A DNA stretch of 64,000 bases. Origin: Sulfitobacter sp. W027. Its GTDB lineage: Bacteria > Pseudomonadota > Alphaproteobacteria > Rhodobacterales > Rhodobacteraceae. Below, piece after piece: positions 52,038-61,986 of this stretch. The notes under the pieces were generated by a model. The model searched no databases, was not told where the DNA came from, and saw only the letters and a program-made list of their open reading frames with translations. The stretch spans positions 2,697,001 through 2,761,000 of the forward strand of contig NZ_CP083564.1 in assembly GCF_025143985.1 (NCBI RefSeq). Reading direction: 5' to 3'. Position 1 is the stretch's first letter. Each line of letters starts with the position of its first letter. The position numbers and the translations under genes were made by a program.

Positions 52038-52652
52038 TTGCATCTGACCCCGGCTGTGACATTTATCTCAGATAAACGTTACCCCGTGTATTGGCGCGTA
52101 GCGCCAATACACAATGGTACGCACGGGACTTCCGGCCCATTGCTGCCTTTCATCGACCGTTTAGATGCTGCGGCGCGGCCCGTCCAATCTGCCGTTCGCT
52201 GTGACCGCATAATCTCCGGGGTAGTGAACTCACGTTCTGCGGACAAAGCTGCGGTTCGCGTCACCAATTCGATTGTCCGCTTCGTCAATGACAATGCCAA
52301 TGGTTTCCTCGCCAATATGCAACCGGTTAAAAAAGAAAAGATCATGGCGATGACTAGATCCAGGCACGGCCCTCTACACCTCATTGAGATCCGACGGGAT
52401 GATGAAAATCCAGGCTGGATCGAAGAAGAGCGGCGCAATGTGCTGCCTTGTTTTCGTGAATTTGAAAAACTGACATCTCTTACAGGGTATTTTCTCGTGC
52501 CCGAACCCTTCGGGACCAATCGCGGGGGTTGTCAGCATGGGGTCGCCCGAGTAGCGCTGTCGGACAAACCAAAATTGGTCCGACAGCGTCATTCAGCAGG
52601 CGTAGCGTGTCCGGTTCGTCATCTTCGTCTGGGTGCTTCAGTAGCTATCTGA
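52038..52652 (+). CDS. Doubtful 204-residue frame after IS66 tnpB
   Basis: An open frame running from the second IS66-like end through a strong hairpin (52086-52112) to 52652. The middle (ENPGWIEEERRNVLPCFREF, EKLTSLTGYFLVPEPF) looks protein-like, while the beginning and end look like non-coding DNA in frame by chance. A minus-strand frame overlaps it. It could be a passenger gene or a fused remnant; no family recognised. Confidence 0.25.
   Translation: MHLTPAVTFISDKRYPVYWRVAPIHNGTHGTSGPLLPFIDRLDAAARPVQSAVRCDRIISGVVNSRSADKAAVRVTNSIVRFVNDNANGFLANMQPVKKEKIMAMTRSRHGPLHLIEIRRDDENPGWIEEERRNVLPCFREFEKLTSLTGYFLVPEPFGTNRGGCQHGVARVALSDKPKLVRQRHSAGVACPVRHLRLGASVAI
52086..52112. repeat. Perfect 12-base hairpin with 3-base loop
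   Basis: GTGTATTGGCGC (52086-52097), loop GTA, then GCGCCAATACAC (52101-52112). It sits about 55 bases after the second IS66-like end. It lacks a T-run and is unusually perfect for a chance palindrome; it could be an element terminus or recombination site. Confidence 0.65.
52555..52588. repeat. 10-base inverted repeat around a 14-base centre
   Basis: CGCTGTCGGA (52555-52564) pairs with TCCGACAGCG (52579-52588); the centre contains CCAAAATTGG, itself a palindrome, so an extended cruciform is possible. It sits in the untranslated stretch before the MBL-fold gene. Confidence 0.6.
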
Positions 52653-52709
52653 GTGTAACAACCGGTCCGAAAATCCGCGATCAGCTCTCAGCTTGGCGGG
52701 ACGACTGCT

Positions 52710-53681
52710 TTATATATGCCGCCACTCTTCCGGAACCCAGGCGTAGGCCCCGTCTTTTTCTTCGACATGGCCGATACCGGGGAACGGCAAATGGGTGCCC
52801 GCAACGGCAATCTTGTCGGCAACCACCATATCCAGGACACGGCTGCGCGTCTCTGCGGCCTGCGCGCTATCTGCGTCAAAGGCGATACCGGCATCGGGGT
52901 GGCTGAACTGCAGCGACGCGACAGCGGTGCTGTCTCCCCATATGAGCAACTGATCAGAGCCATCCGACACCCGGATCCCGCTGTGTCCAGGCGTATGCCC
53001 CGGCATGGCCAAAGTCGTGAGGCCGCCACCGAGATCGGTATTGTCGCCAAACATTTCAGTCCGCTGGGTGTAGGCCTCGCTGACAGCACGTGCCAAGGCA
53101 AAGAAACCTTGCGAAGACTCCGGCGCACCCGATGCGATCGTCTCATCCGTCCAGAAGGCATGATCGGCTTCACTGACATGCAACGATGCATTCGGGAAGA
53201 CCGGGCCATTATCTCCCATCAATCCCCCGATATGATCCGGGTGCATGTGAGTCAACACAATGCGCGTCACGTCCTCGGGTGCAACGCCAAGCGACTCCAG
53301 CGATGTGCGCAACCTGCCTGCTGTTGGTCCAAAGGCACCGCCCGCACCAGCATCGACCAAGCTAACCTGGTCTCCTTGGCGAATGACGTGAGTACTGATT
53401 GCCAGCGGAATCGCATCCGCAGGGTCAAGATAGGCCGCCTTCATTCCTTCCGCGATTTGCTCGTCCCCGAGGTTCGTCACAAGATTCTGATCGAGCTTGA
53501 AATACCCGTCCAACAATGTCGTCACGCGCAAATTGCCGACCATACGATCATAGAAGGTTGGAAGTGGTGCCGTTGCATGGGCCGCAGCTTGCAGGGGGTG
53601 TGGGCGTCCGGCGGCAAGAAGGGCGGCCCCACCCGCGGCACCCAGAATCAATCCACGGCGCGAAAGATCGAAAGAAGTCAT
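52710..53681 (-). CDS. Tat-exported metallo-beta-lactamase-fold hydrolase
   Basis: A 323-residue protein with Tat signal LSRRGLILGAAGGAAL and the metallo-beta-lactamase fold: HMHPDHIGG (metal His/Asp), PGHTPGHSGI, GDSTAV and the last His in GTHLPFPGIGH. Similar exported hydrolases act on lactones or small esters. The substrate is not known. It is convergent-adjacent to the IS66 debris and divergent from the recombinase. Confidence 0.85.
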   Translation of the reverse strand: MTSFDLSRRGLILGAAGGAALLAAGRPHPLQAAAHATAPLPTFYDRMVGNLRVTTLLDGYFKLDQNLVTNLGDEQIAEGMKAAYLDPADAIPLAISTHVIRQGDQVSLVDAGAGGAFGPTAGRLRTSLESLGVAPEDVTRIVLTHMHPDHIGGLMGDNGPVFPNASLHVSEADHAFWTDETIASGAPESSQGFFALARAVSEAYTQRTEMFGDNTDLGGGLTTLAMPGHTPGHSGIRVSDGSDQLLIWGDSTAVASLQFSHPDAGIAFDADSAQAAETRSRVLDMVVADKIAVAGTHLPFPGIGHVEEKDGAYAWVPEEWRHI

Positions 53682-53939
53682 GAGTTATTCCTTGTTTCAT
53701 ATGCAGAACTTCAATTCTGCGTATTGTATGCTTTTAATCAAATAGGTCTAAATTTCAGATGACCACCCACCGAGAGCATGGACAGACCAACGGCCCTCGG
53801 ACGAACAGCGGACATCTTACGGATTTGCGGCACACCACAACTCGGGCTCGAAGCCGACTTTCGCCGCAGATCGATTGTAAAGTTGGCCGTCGGCGAAACG
53901 CCGAAGACGTGGCGGGACCGGTGGATTGGAGGAACCGCT

Positions 53940-54572
53940 ATGCCTACCGCCAACCTACCAGCAATCCGTGCCTGCCGTCCCGCTTGGAACAAAGGGCGCA
54001 TCGTCGGCCAGAAACGTCCGCTGCAACCGAAGCATGTCTGGGCGATCCGGGTCCGACTGGAGATCGCCCATCGGACCCGAGAACTGGCGCTCTTCAACCT
54101 CGCCATCGATAGCAAGTTGCGTGGCTGCGACCTGGTGCGGCTCAAGGTCGCCGACGTCTACGCCGCGGGGCAGGTCAAGCACCGCGCAGCAATTGTTCAG
54201 AGCAAGACAAGCAGGCCCGTGAGCTTCGAGATTACCGAAGGGACTCGGAAAGCAATCGAAGCCTGGCTCGAATCCCCGCTCATGGTTGGGTCGGAGCATC
54301 TCTGGCCGGGGCGGTTCCACGAACGGCTGCACATTTCGACGCCGCAGTATGCTCGCCTCGTCCGGGACTGGGTGGCCTCCATCGGTCTCGAGCCGAGCGC
54401 CTACGGCACCCATTCCATGCGTCGCACCAAGGTTGCGCAGATTTATCGGAAGACCGGCAATCTTAGAGCAGTTCAGCTCTTGCTTGGCCACACAAAGATG
54501 GACAGCACCGTGCGCTACCTCGGCGTCGAACTGGAGGATGCGCTCCCGATTGCAGAGTCGGTAGAGATCTAA
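53940..54572 (+). CDS. Minimal tyrosine recombinase/integrase
   Basis: A 210-residue protein consisting only of the catalytic domain. All six active-site positions are present: R61 (SKLRGCDL), K89 (SKTSR), H158 and R161 (THSMRRT), H184 (LLGHTKM) and the nucleophile Y193 (VRYLG). No N-terminal core-binding domain. The frame is open back to 53778, but ATG 53940 is the first start with family similarity. No attachment site or cassette array could be identified nearby. Confidence 0.82.
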   Translation: MPTANLPAIRACRPAWNKGRIVGQKRPLQPKHVWAIRVRLEIAHRTRELALFNLAIDSKLRGCDLVRLKVADVYAAGQVKHRAAIVQSKTSRPVSFEITEGTRKAIEAWLESPLMVGSEHLWPGRFHERLHISTPQYARLVRDWVASIGLEPSAYGTHSMRRTKVAQIYRKTGNLRAVQLLLGHTKMDSTVRYLGVELEDALPIAESVEI

Positions 54573-54801
54573 GCGCCAGGGGCCGGTCTGTCGCGGCCGG
54601 CCCAGACCTGCCATTACCTTGATGATCGAACGCTGCGATGCAGCTTCAAGATATCGGCCACTCATCCCTCGCGCATCATTTTCGAAGGTGAAGGTCGGCG
54701 GAGCGGACAAAGGAAGCATCCGCTCGAGTTATCTCCGTCTCATCATGCAGTTTCTCGAGAAGCTGGACCGCGCGTGAGAGGTCATATCCGCTATCCGCGC
54801 C

Positions 54802-55581
54802 TTATCTCGTTATCGTTTTCAAGATGACCTCTGCGGCCTCCTTCGGGCGGTCCCACTGCGGGAAGTGGCCACACCGCTCGAACCAGTGCAACCGCGCGGT
54901 GGGGAAGGCCGCTTGTGCGCGCTCCGCCTGACGCGGCAGCAGGAGACGGTCCTGACGGCCCCAGCCAATCGTCACGCGGCCCGGAGGTGTGGCGGTCCCC
55001 TCCTGCAACGGACCACGCGCCAGTTCGCGCAGCATCGCGTCGAACACGTCTGTCTCGGCTATGGCCGTCAGTTCGTTCTGGACAAGCAGGGGATCGAGGG
55101 CACCGGGCTTCGCCGACAGTTGCGCGAGCAGAACGGCACGCGCGGCACGGCTATGCGAGAGCGCCGGAATGCGCTGCCGCAGGAGGCGCACCAGCCGGAC
55201 CGAGGCGGCAAGCGTCGAGCGGAACCACGCCGTCTCCCAGCCGCGCCAGAAACCACCCGGATCATAAGCGACCGTGTGGCCGCCGATGCCGCGCCGTGCC
55301 AGTTCCAGCACCAGCCGCGCACCGACGGAACTGCCGACGGTATCAATGTCGGCGAGCCCGTTCCGGTCGATGAAGTGTTCGAGCGCATCCGCATAGGCGG
55401 CAATCGTCTGGCGCCCCGAAAGAGCCGGAGACCCCCCGTGCCCAGGCAGATCGACCAATATGACTTCGCGTTCGCGAGCAAGCATCGGCAGGATGCCGTC
55501 CCAGGACCGGACGCTTCCACCTAACCCGTGAACCAGGAGCAAGGGTGGTCCGGCACCGTGACGTTCACAATTCAATTCCAT
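54802..55581 (-). CDS. Alpha/beta hydrolase
   Basis: A 259-residue alpha/beta hydrolase: oxyanion region LLVHGLGGSVRSW, nucleophile Ser in VGSSVGARL, and terminal catalytic His in CGHFPQWDRP. The frame reaches 55695, but ATG 55581 is right for the family. Cytoplasmic; the substrate (ester, epoxide or lactone) is unknown. Alone on its strand between the recombinase and the metal-related genes. Confidence 0.82.
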   Translation of the reverse strand: MELNCERHGAGPPLLLVHGLGGSVRSWDGILPMLAREREVILVDLPGHGGSPALSGRQTIAAYADALEHFIDRNGLADIDTVGSSVGARLVLELARRGIGGHTVAYDPGGFWRGWETAWFRSTLAASVRLVRLLRQRIPALSHSRAARAVLLAQLSAKPGALDPLLVQNELTAIAETDVFDAMLRELARGPLQEGTATPPGRVTIGWGRQDRLLLPRQAERAQAAFPTARLHWFERCGHFPQWDRPKEAAEVILKTITR

Positions 55582-55893
55582 GCTCAAGGAACGCTTGGCA
55601 GCGGAACTGGTTCCGCCGGTTGTGCTGGTAACCGACGGGTCGTCGTGCCGATGGCGGCATGCAGCGGACGCGCATGTTCCGGTCCTCCTGCGCATCGCCG
55701 CCGCCGCCGCCCCCGCGCACAGATATCAATTCCTGATCCCTGTGCGGTCGTCTCGCCGCAGTCAAGAACGGCCCTAAGCCGACCTTCACGCATTGGGCTG
55801 CGAAGGTCAGCTTCGCAATACGAAGCCATCCTTGGCTTTCGTCACGAACATTTTCCTGTCCGTCGTATAGACAGCGCTTCCTTCTGTTCTTAG

Positions 55894-56241
55894 ATGACCG
55901 CTATGCGCCGTCTGGTCCGCCTTGCCATGCTCTGCCTCTCGCTCGCCCTTCTGGGCGGGGTGGTGCTGCACGACGTATCCGGTGCCCGGATGTCGATCCA
56001 CATGGCGGCGTCAAGTGTCGAACAGCAAGATGATCTCTGCCCAGCCTGCGTTCAGGATGCCGGGGAGGAGATGGCCTGTGATTTCGACTGCACAGCGCCG
56101 CTCTTGTCCACAGCATCCTCGATGGCGGACCTGCCCATCGCCGTAATTGCGAGCAGCCTCGCCTGGCCTGCGGACTCCGCAGTGCGAACGCGCCATCTGG
56201 ATTTTGATCCCGCCCCGCCGCGAACCACCATCCTAAGCTAA
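55894..56241 (+). CDS. Secreted Cys-rich protein, relative of the copper-island protein
   Basis: A 115-residue protein with a signal peptide (hydrophobic residues 9-25) and a mature part with LCPACVQDAG and ACDFDCTAPL (four Cys). The architecture resembles the protein at 16926-17306. Possibly a periplasmic metal binder. A second start at 55903 is possible. Followed by a truncated Tat protein. Confidence 0.6.
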   Translation: MTAMRRLVRLAMLCLSLALLGGVVLHDVSGARMSIHMAASSVEQQDDLCPACVQDAGEEMACDFDCTAPLLSTASSMADLPIAVIASSLAWPADSAVRTRHLDFDPAPPRTTILS

Positions 56242-56338
56242 CCGGCCGCACCCGCCAGGTGACGGCCTGGTTTCTCCATGCCTGCCGGATGTCGGCAGGC
56301 TGACGTTGAACCGATCGTTCACTCTTAGGATTTCAATC

Positions 56339-56665
56339 ATGTCCAACTATACCGCACGCGCGTTGTCGCGCCGGCGCGTCCTACTCACTGGGAGCGCCGC
56401 GACGGGCGTAGCATACTTCACCCCAGCCATCGCAAGATCAGCCTCTCAGCTCGCCTTTTCCCCAGATCCGTCCGTCCTGACATTCGACGGCTCCACTATC
56501 CTTGCGGCTTCCTCGGAGGGGCTGTTCCGTCAGGTAGGCGCCAAATGGGAACAACTCCCCGCGCCGAGGAATCCAACCGCAATTGCCACCCACCCGGATC
56601 GCCCCGGCAAAATCTTCGCGGGTTGGAAAAGCCCAAGATCGACTGATGCGCCTGCGAACATCTGA
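56339..56665 (+). pseudogene. Tat-signal sialidase/BNR-like (F510_1955 type) protein, truncated
   Basis: From ATG 56339: Tat signal ALSRRRVLLTGSAATG, then FDGSTILAASSEGLFRQVGA and ATHPDRPGKIFAG, the first beta-propeller blade seen in exported F510_1955-type proteins common in heavy-metal islands. After about residue 97 the family pattern is lost and the frame stops at 56665, so about two thirds are missing. Lies 97 bases after the Cys-rich protein. Confidence 0.55.
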
Positions 56666-56944
56666 TAGGGATGTCTTACACGAACGACCCATAGCTGCCA
56701 TCAGCCTAGCCGGCAGCGAACGTCAGTTCGCAGTCTTCTTAAACGTTGCTGCAAGCAGATAGAATAGTCGCTATGTCGACAAGAATATTTTGAGAACTGT
56801 GTAATTTCGTTTGTGAAATGCTTTCCGAACACTCAATAGCAACCCTGGGACGCCCCAAACTATACCAGTCAACGGTGGCCCTTCACTAATCCAACCTTTA
56901 TTCCGGGTCTGTCCTAATCCTTTCCGGCTATGGCTTGAAGGGTC
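56666..56944. other. Intergenic region without supported gene
   Basis: AT-richer than its surroundings; no frame, hairpin or RNA gene supported. It probably marks the edge of the truncated metal cluster next to the TRAP/thiolase operon. Confidence 0.4.
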
Positions 56945-58129
56945 TCAGGCGACCTCAAACAACCCTGCAGCCCCCATTCCCCCGCCGACACACATGGTGA
57001 CGACTACAAATTTCGCACCGCGTCTTTTGCCTTCGATCAGCGCATGGCCGGTCGTGCGGGCCCCAGTCATTCCGTAGGGATGGCCAATCGAAATCGCGCC
57101 GCCGTTCACATTGAAGATTTCCGGATCAATGCCCAAATGGTCGCGGCAATAGATCGCCTGACAGGCGAATGCCTCGTTCAGTTCCCATAGGCCGATATCC
57201 GAAACTTTCAACCCGTGGTGCTTCAGCAGTTTGGGCACCGCGTAGACTGGGCCGATCCCCATCTCTTCGGGCGCACATCCGGCAACCATCATACCGCGGT
57301 AGATCCCGAGAGGGGTCACATTTCGCCGCGCGGCTTCGGCACCTTCCATCAATACCATTGCACTTGCGCCATCCGACAATTGGCTGGCGTTCCCGGCAGT
57401 GACGGAACCGCCTTCTATCACCGGGTTGAGCGACTGGAGTGATTCCAGAGTGGTCGAGGGGCGGTTGCCTTCGTCTTGGGTCAACGTCACCTCCTGCATA
57501 GAGATCTCGCCGCTGGCCTTGTCTTTGACCGCCATTTGCACGGTAATCGGCACGATCTCATCATTGAACTTCCCCGCGTCCTGTGCGGCGGCGGTGCGCT
57601 GTTGAGAACTTAGCGCGTAATCATCCTGTGCTTCGCGGCTGATGCCGTACTTATCTGCGACGAATTCTGCGGTCTTCAACATTGGCATGTAAGCGTTTTT
57701 GACCTGCGCGGTAACATTCGGATCGGTAGCGGCTATGACGGCTTCAAAATAGGGGCCCTGGACCGCGGAAATATTGTCCTGCCCCCCTGCAATAGTGACC
57801 TTCATCCCGTCGACCATGATCTGCTTGGCCGCTGTGGCCACGGCCATCAGTCCTGAGGAGCATTGCCGGTCAATCGTTTGGGCCGAGACGGAGGTCGGCA
57901 GTCCTGCGGCAAAGACCGCGTTTCGGCCGAGGTTCAGGCCCGCCGTGCCTGCGGCCAGCACCGTGCCGATGACGGCGTCGTCGATCTCGGCTCCGTCGAC
58001 CCCGGCGCGCTCGACCGCGTGTTTGATCGCGTGGCCCATCAAGGTTGGGGATTTGGTGTTGTTGAACGCTCCTTTGAACGCGCGGCCAATGCCAGTGCGA
58101 GCGGTAGAGACGATGACAGCTTCTTTCAT
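56945..58129 (-). CDS. Acetyl-CoA acyltransferase (thiolase)
   Basis: A 394-residue thiolase with nucleophile C90 ([10 protein letters not shown]), H350 ([12 protein letters not shown]) and C380 ([13 protein letters not shown]). It cleaves a 3-oxoacyl-CoA with CoA to acetyl-CoA. Last gene of the TRAP operon, 29 bases after the large permease. ATG 58129 gives the family N-terminus; the frame extends upstream without similarity. Confidence 0.92.
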   Translation of the reverse strand: MKEAVIVSTARTGIGRAFKGAFNNTKSPTLMGHAIKHAVERAGVDGAEIDDAVIGTVLAAGTAGLNLGRNAVFAAGLPTSVSAQTIDRQCSSGLMAVATAAKQIMVDGMKVTIAGGQDNISAVQGPYFEAVIAATDPNVTAQVKNAYMPMLKTAEFVADKYGISREAQDDYALSSQQRTAAAQDAGKFNDEIVPITVQMAVKDKASGEISMQEVTLTQDEGNRPSTTLESLQSLNPVIEGGSVTAGNASQLSDGASAMVLMEGAEAARRNVTPLGIYRGMMVAGCAPEEMGIGPVYAVPKLLKHHGLKVSDIGLWELNEAFACQAIYCRDHLGIDPEIFNVNGGAISIGHPYGMTGARTTGHALIEGKRRGAKFVVVTMCVGGGMGAAGLFEVA

Positions 58130-58158
58130 GGAACTACTCCTAATCGACGGGTGGACCG

Positions 58159-59463
58159 TCAGAACATGTTTGGGATGAAGGTGATGATGCCGGGGAACCA
58201 GATCAGCAGGCCCAGCAGAATGATGTCGGCGACAAAGAACCACAGCACACCGCGGAACACGATGGCGGCAGGCGCGGCTTTGCCCACCGTGGAACTGAGC
58301 ACAAAGACGTTCATGCCAATCGGGGGTGTAATCATTCCGACTTCGAGCAATTTGGCGACGAAAACCCCAAACCAGATGGCGTCGATGCCCGCCGTGCCGA
58401 CCAGCGGCAGAAAGATCGGCAAGGTAATCAGCATCGCACCGATGGGTTCAAGAAACATGCCGAGGATCATGTAGATGACGGCGATGCCGATCAGCAGGAA
58501 CACCGGGCTGGCCCCCAAAAGCGCCACCGCGTCCGAGATCATATAACCGACGCCCGACAATGTCAGGAACCGGGTCAACATGCTGGCCCCGATGGTCACG
58601 ATGAACAAGCTGCCGCAGGTGACCAGTGTCTCGATCACCGAGGTCTTCAGCGCCTTGAACGTCAGCGTGCGTTGCGTGGCCGCCACGACCATCGACATCA
58701 ACGCCCCAACTGCCCCTGCCTGCGTAGCGGTAAAGAGCCCGCCAAAAAGCCCGCCCAGCACTGCGACCACCAGCAAGATGACCGGCAGCGCGCCTTTCAA
58801 CGCGGAGAACTTTTCGGTCCATGTGACCTGTTCCGTCACCCGCGGCGCAAGGGAGGGGTTCAACGTGACCCGAAGCAGAATGACCGCGATATATGACAGC
58901 GCCGTGGCAATGCCCGCGCCAATGCCGCCAAGAAACAGATCGGTGATTGAGACCTGCGCAATCACGCCAAAGACGATGAGCAAAATGCTCGGCGGGATAA
59001 GCGCCCCAACAGTGCCAGCCGCCGCCACGGTGCCACAGGCAAGGCTGGCGTCATATTTGTTACGCAGCATCTCTGGGACAGCAACTTTACCCATGGCAGC
59101 CGCGCAGGCCACACTGGAGCCGGTGACCGCGGCAAAGCCCGAGCAGCCAAAGACGGAGGCGATGGCCAGACCGCCCGGAAGACGCGCGAGCCAAAGGCGC
59201 GCGGCATCAAAAAGCCCCCGCGTCAGGTCCGCGTTAAAACAGATGTATCCCATAAAAACGAACATTGGCACGGAAGACAGCGTCCAATTCGAGATGAAGG
59301 TATAGGGAACAACTTCAAGCATCCCCCAAGCCGCATCGCTGCCCACGATGGCGATCAAGCCAAGGTAGGAAACCAAGATCAACGCGATCCCGATATGCAT
59401 ATTCGCAGCGATCAGAACCAGCAGACCGATTATTCCCAGCGATCCGATCAATGCGTCAGACAT
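58159..59463 (-). CDS. TRAP transporter large permease (DctM-like)
   Basis: A 434-residue membrane protein with about 12 helices and the DctM hallmarks [12 protein letters not shown] and [40 protein letters not shown]. It forms the sodium-driven channel with the small permease. Overlaps that gene by 8 bases. Confidence 0.92.
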   Translation of the reverse strand: MSDALIGSLGIIGLLVLIAANMHIGIALILVSYLGLIAIVGSDAAWGMLEVVPYTFISNWTLSSVPMFVFMGYICFNADLTRGLFDAARLWLARLPGGLAIASVFGCSGFAAVTGSSVACAAAMGKVAVPEMLRNKYDASLACGTVAAAGTVGALIPPSILLIVFGVIAQVSITDLFLGGIGAGIATALSYIAVILLRVTLNPSLAPRVTEQVTWTEKFSALKGALPVILLVVAVLGGLFGGLFTATQAGAVGALMSMVVAATQRTLTFKALKTSVIETLVTCGSLFIVTIGASMLTRFLTLSGVGYMISDAVALLGASPVFLLIGIAVIYMILGMFLEPIGAMLITLPIFLPLVGTAGIDAIWFGVFVAKLLEVGMITPPIGMNVFVLSSTVGKAAPAAIVFRGVLWFFVADIILLGLLIWFPGIITFIPNMF

Positions 59464-59998
59464 GGTCTGTCTCCAGTTCTGCGGTGCCCGTCGCATGAAT
59501 GTCGTTCTGCCCAGTAAGGCGCAGCACGACCCGAGCGATTAGCAAAAGCGCCATGGTGCCAAAGGCCAATGGCAAGAAGAAGAACGAAGGCCAGACCGGT
59601 ATCTTGCCAACTTGTTCGACCACCGAGGCATTGATCGACAGCTTGTGCAGCGCCTGTTGCCAAGACTGTGCTGTCAGCAGCAGATAGACGCCTGCAGTGA
59701 TCGCGATGACCAGTGTTTCCAGTTTAAGCCGGACCCCCTCGGGCAACAGGACAGTTAAAAGGTTCACGCTGATATGGTTGCCGCGATATTCCGCCGCGAG
59801 GATCGGCAGGAAGGCCACTGCGATCATATAGTAATTGGTGACGATCGCGGACGTCACAGAGATCGGCGCGTTGAAGGTAAGGCTCGAGAGAATATCGAGG
59901 CTGATGTGAACCATCATTGCCACCAACCCAATGGCGGCAATGATGACCAAGGCCCGGTCCACGGTCCGGACAACACTGGAGATCCAGCTTCGGGTCAT
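59456..59998 (-). CDS. TRAP transporter small permease (DctQ-like)
   Basis: A 180-residue protein with four membrane helices, typical of DctQ (for example EYRGNHISVNLLTVLLPEGV). Overlaps the large permease; starts 17 bases after the binding protein. Confidence 0.88.
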   Translation of the reverse strand: MTRSWISSVVRTVDRALVIIAAIGLVAMMVHISLDILSSLTFNAPISVTSAIVTNYYMIAVAFLPILAAEYRGNHISVNLLTVLLPEGVRLKLETLVIAITAGVYLLLTAQSWQQALHKLSINASVVEQVGKIPVWPSFFFLPLAFGTMALLLIARVVLRLTGQNDIHATGTAELETDHV

Positions 59999-60015
59999 GG
60001 ACACGGGCCTTCTCC

Positions 60016-61143
60016 TCACAATCCGTAGGTCGCAGGGTCAAGCTTTGAGAAGATCTCGGCCCGGTAGACTTCGGCGATTTCCTCAGGCGTCCACTCCCGA
60101 TCAAGCGGCAACAAACTCTCCCATTTGGTCACCAACTCGCGAAAGCGCGCGACCTTCGCCTCAGCGTCCTTCAATCCATGGGTTTCCGTGGCGATTTTGA
60201 CCACTTCTTCAAGATCGGCCTGAATGGCGGCCTCCGATAGCGCCACCATATCAGGAGAGGCCTCGTGGACGTTAATGCCCTTTTCCTTGGCCAGCGCGAG
60301 GTTGGTCGCAACGTCGTCGGCAAATTTCCATGTGGTTGCGGCGTTACCCAGGGCTGCGGCATCCATATAGGCCCGGCGTTGCTCCTCTGTCAGCGACTTC
60401 CAGAAATCGCGGTTGACGCTCATGACGTCCAGCCCGTGTACGGTTCCGCCCGGCAAGTTGGTGGTGACGTCCGTTGCCACGTCAATCAAACGGATCGAAG
60501 TCAACTCCGAAGGTGCGTTGAACGCCCCATCAATGGTCCCTTGCGACACGGCCTCGAAAATTTCATTGCCGGGCAGACTGACGCCTACGGCGCCCATGGC
60601 CCCCGCCCAGCGGACCCAGGACCCGCCCGCGGCGCGGATCTTCTTGCCCTTCAGTTCTTCAGCATTGGTAATCGGCGTCGTGCTGATGATCGCGTAGGCG
60701 CCGGTCGAGGCATTGCCCAGCGGCACCTGATTATTGGCCAGCCGTTCCGCAATGCAAGGCTCGCAGGTCAGGATATACTCGCTCATCGCGCCTGACATCG
60801 CGTAAGGGTTCTTGCCCAACATCGCCAGGTCGATGGGCAGCATTGCCTCGGGCAAGTCCGACGGGAAGTAGTTCAACACCAGATAGCCGCCATCGACGAC
60901 ACCATCTTTGATACCGCCAAATGTCTGCACGAGATCAAGGAGCGAGGGCGGGAAAACCCGGACCTTCAATTCGTCTTTGGTCCGGGCCGCGAGATCAGCA
61001 GCAAAAGCGTCAACGCCATAGTGAGCGCCCGAGCCCGGCGGCACCCCGACCACGATCTTGACGTCGCGCGCCTGTGCGCTGGCGGCAGAAAGGGCGATGG
61101 CGAATGCAGCGCAGGTGCTCCGCAGAAGTGTGGTAAGTTTCAT
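60016..61143 (-). CDS. TRAP transporter substrate-binding protein (DctP-like)
   Basis: A 375-residue periplasmic protein with signal peptide (ending near AQARD). Family features: DELKVRVFPPSLL, KIRAAGGSWVRWAGAMGAVG with the carboxylate-binding Arg, and FEAVSQGTIDGAFNAPSELT. It binds a carboxylic acid. It follows the enoyl-CoA hydratase by 66 bases. Confidence 0.9.
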   Translation of the reverse strand: MKLTTLLRSTCAAFAIALSAASAQARDVKIVVGVPPGSGAHYGVDAFAADLAARTKDELKVRVFPPSLLDLVQTFGGIKDGVVDGGYLVLNYFPSDLPEAMLPIDLAMLGKNPYAMSGAMSEYILTCEPCIAERLANNQVPLGNASTGAYAIISTTPITNAEELKGKKIRAAGGSWVRWAGAMGAVGVSLPGNEIFEAVSQGTIDGAFNAPSELTSIRLIDVATDVTTNLPGGTVHGLDVMSVNRDFWKSLTEEQRRAYMDAAALGNAATTWKFADDVATNLALAKEKGINVHEASPDMVALSEAAIQADLEEVVKIATETHGLKDAEAKVARFRELVTKWESLLPLDREWTPEEIAEVYRAEIFSKLDPATYGL

Positions 61144-61209
61144 TCCTAGTTCCTCCCTAAATGCGTACCGAAATGGCACGCGAAGTTATGTGACTCGATC
61201 GAGCCGCGA

Positions 61210-61986
61210 CTACCGTCCCCTCCAGACCGGTTTCCGCTTTTCTGCAAAGGCGGTGGCACCTTCGCGGGCATCTGTCGAAGTGATTACCCTCTCCAGAATT
61301 TCGTTCTGCCGCTCCCAGACCTGATCGTGTGACCAGCGGGCTGCATCGGTGATGATTTCCTTCGTCGCTGCCAAAGAAAGCGGCGCGTTGTCAGCAATCT
61401 GGCCTGCAAACGCGCGGGCGGTTTCAAGCGCGGCACCGGGCGCACAAAGTCGGTTCACCAGTCCCCAGCGCTCAGCCTCTACCGCTTCGATCATCCGACC
61501 TGTCAGCGCACATTCCATCGCGATCTGGCGTGGCATCCGTTCGGGCAGGCGTATCAAGCCCCCAGAGCCGGCAATCAGGCCACGTTTGGCCTCAGGAAGT
61601 CCGAAGACCGCAGTTTCGGACGCTACAATCATGTCACAGGCGAGTGCGATTTCGAAACCACCTGCCAGTGCATAGCCTTCGACCGCAGCAATCAGCGGCT
61701 TGGAAGGCGGACTCTGTGTTAGTCCGGCAAGGCCACGGCCTTCGAGTTCGACACGCTCACCAGCAATGAAGGCCTTGAGGTCCATCCCGGCACAGAAATG
61801 CTCGCCCGCGCCGGTAAGGACGCCGATGGAGAGCGCCGGATCGCTGTCCAGAAGGTCCATTGCCTCGGCAATCGCGCAGGATGTTTCATGGTCAATCGCG
61901 TTGCGCCGGTCGGGCCGGTTTACTGTCACGATCATCAAAGCGCCTTCGCGAGTCACGATCACCTTTTCTGCCGGTATATCGGTCAT
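61210..61986 (-). CDS. Enoyl-CoA hydratase/isomerase (crotonase family)
   Basis: A 258-residue crotonase: oxyanion loops GAGEHFCAGMDLKAF and EGYALAGGFEIALACD. Catalytic Glu at the second loop's usual place (EAKRGLIAGSGG region) is retained. It hydrates or isomerises an enoyl-CoA. Overlaps the NTF2-like gene by 4 bases. Confidence 0.9.
   Translation of the reverse strand: MTDIPAEKVIVTREGALMIVTVNRPDRRNAIDHETSCAIAEAMDLLDSDPALSIGVLTGAGEHFCAGMDLKAFIAGERVELEGRGLAGLTQSPPSKPLIAAVEGYALAGGFEIALACDMIVASETAVFGLPEAKRGLIAGSGGLIRLPERMPRQIAMECALTGRMIEAVEAERWGLVNRLCAPGAALETARAFAGQIADNAPLSLAATKEIITDAARWSHDQVWERQNEILERVITSTDAREGATAFAEKRKPVWRGR

Noticed and set aside
52079..52519. 146-codon minus-strand frame after the IS66 remnant
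   Set aside because: Ser/Arg-rich with no family pattern, crosses the perfect hairpin and has no ribosome site seen.
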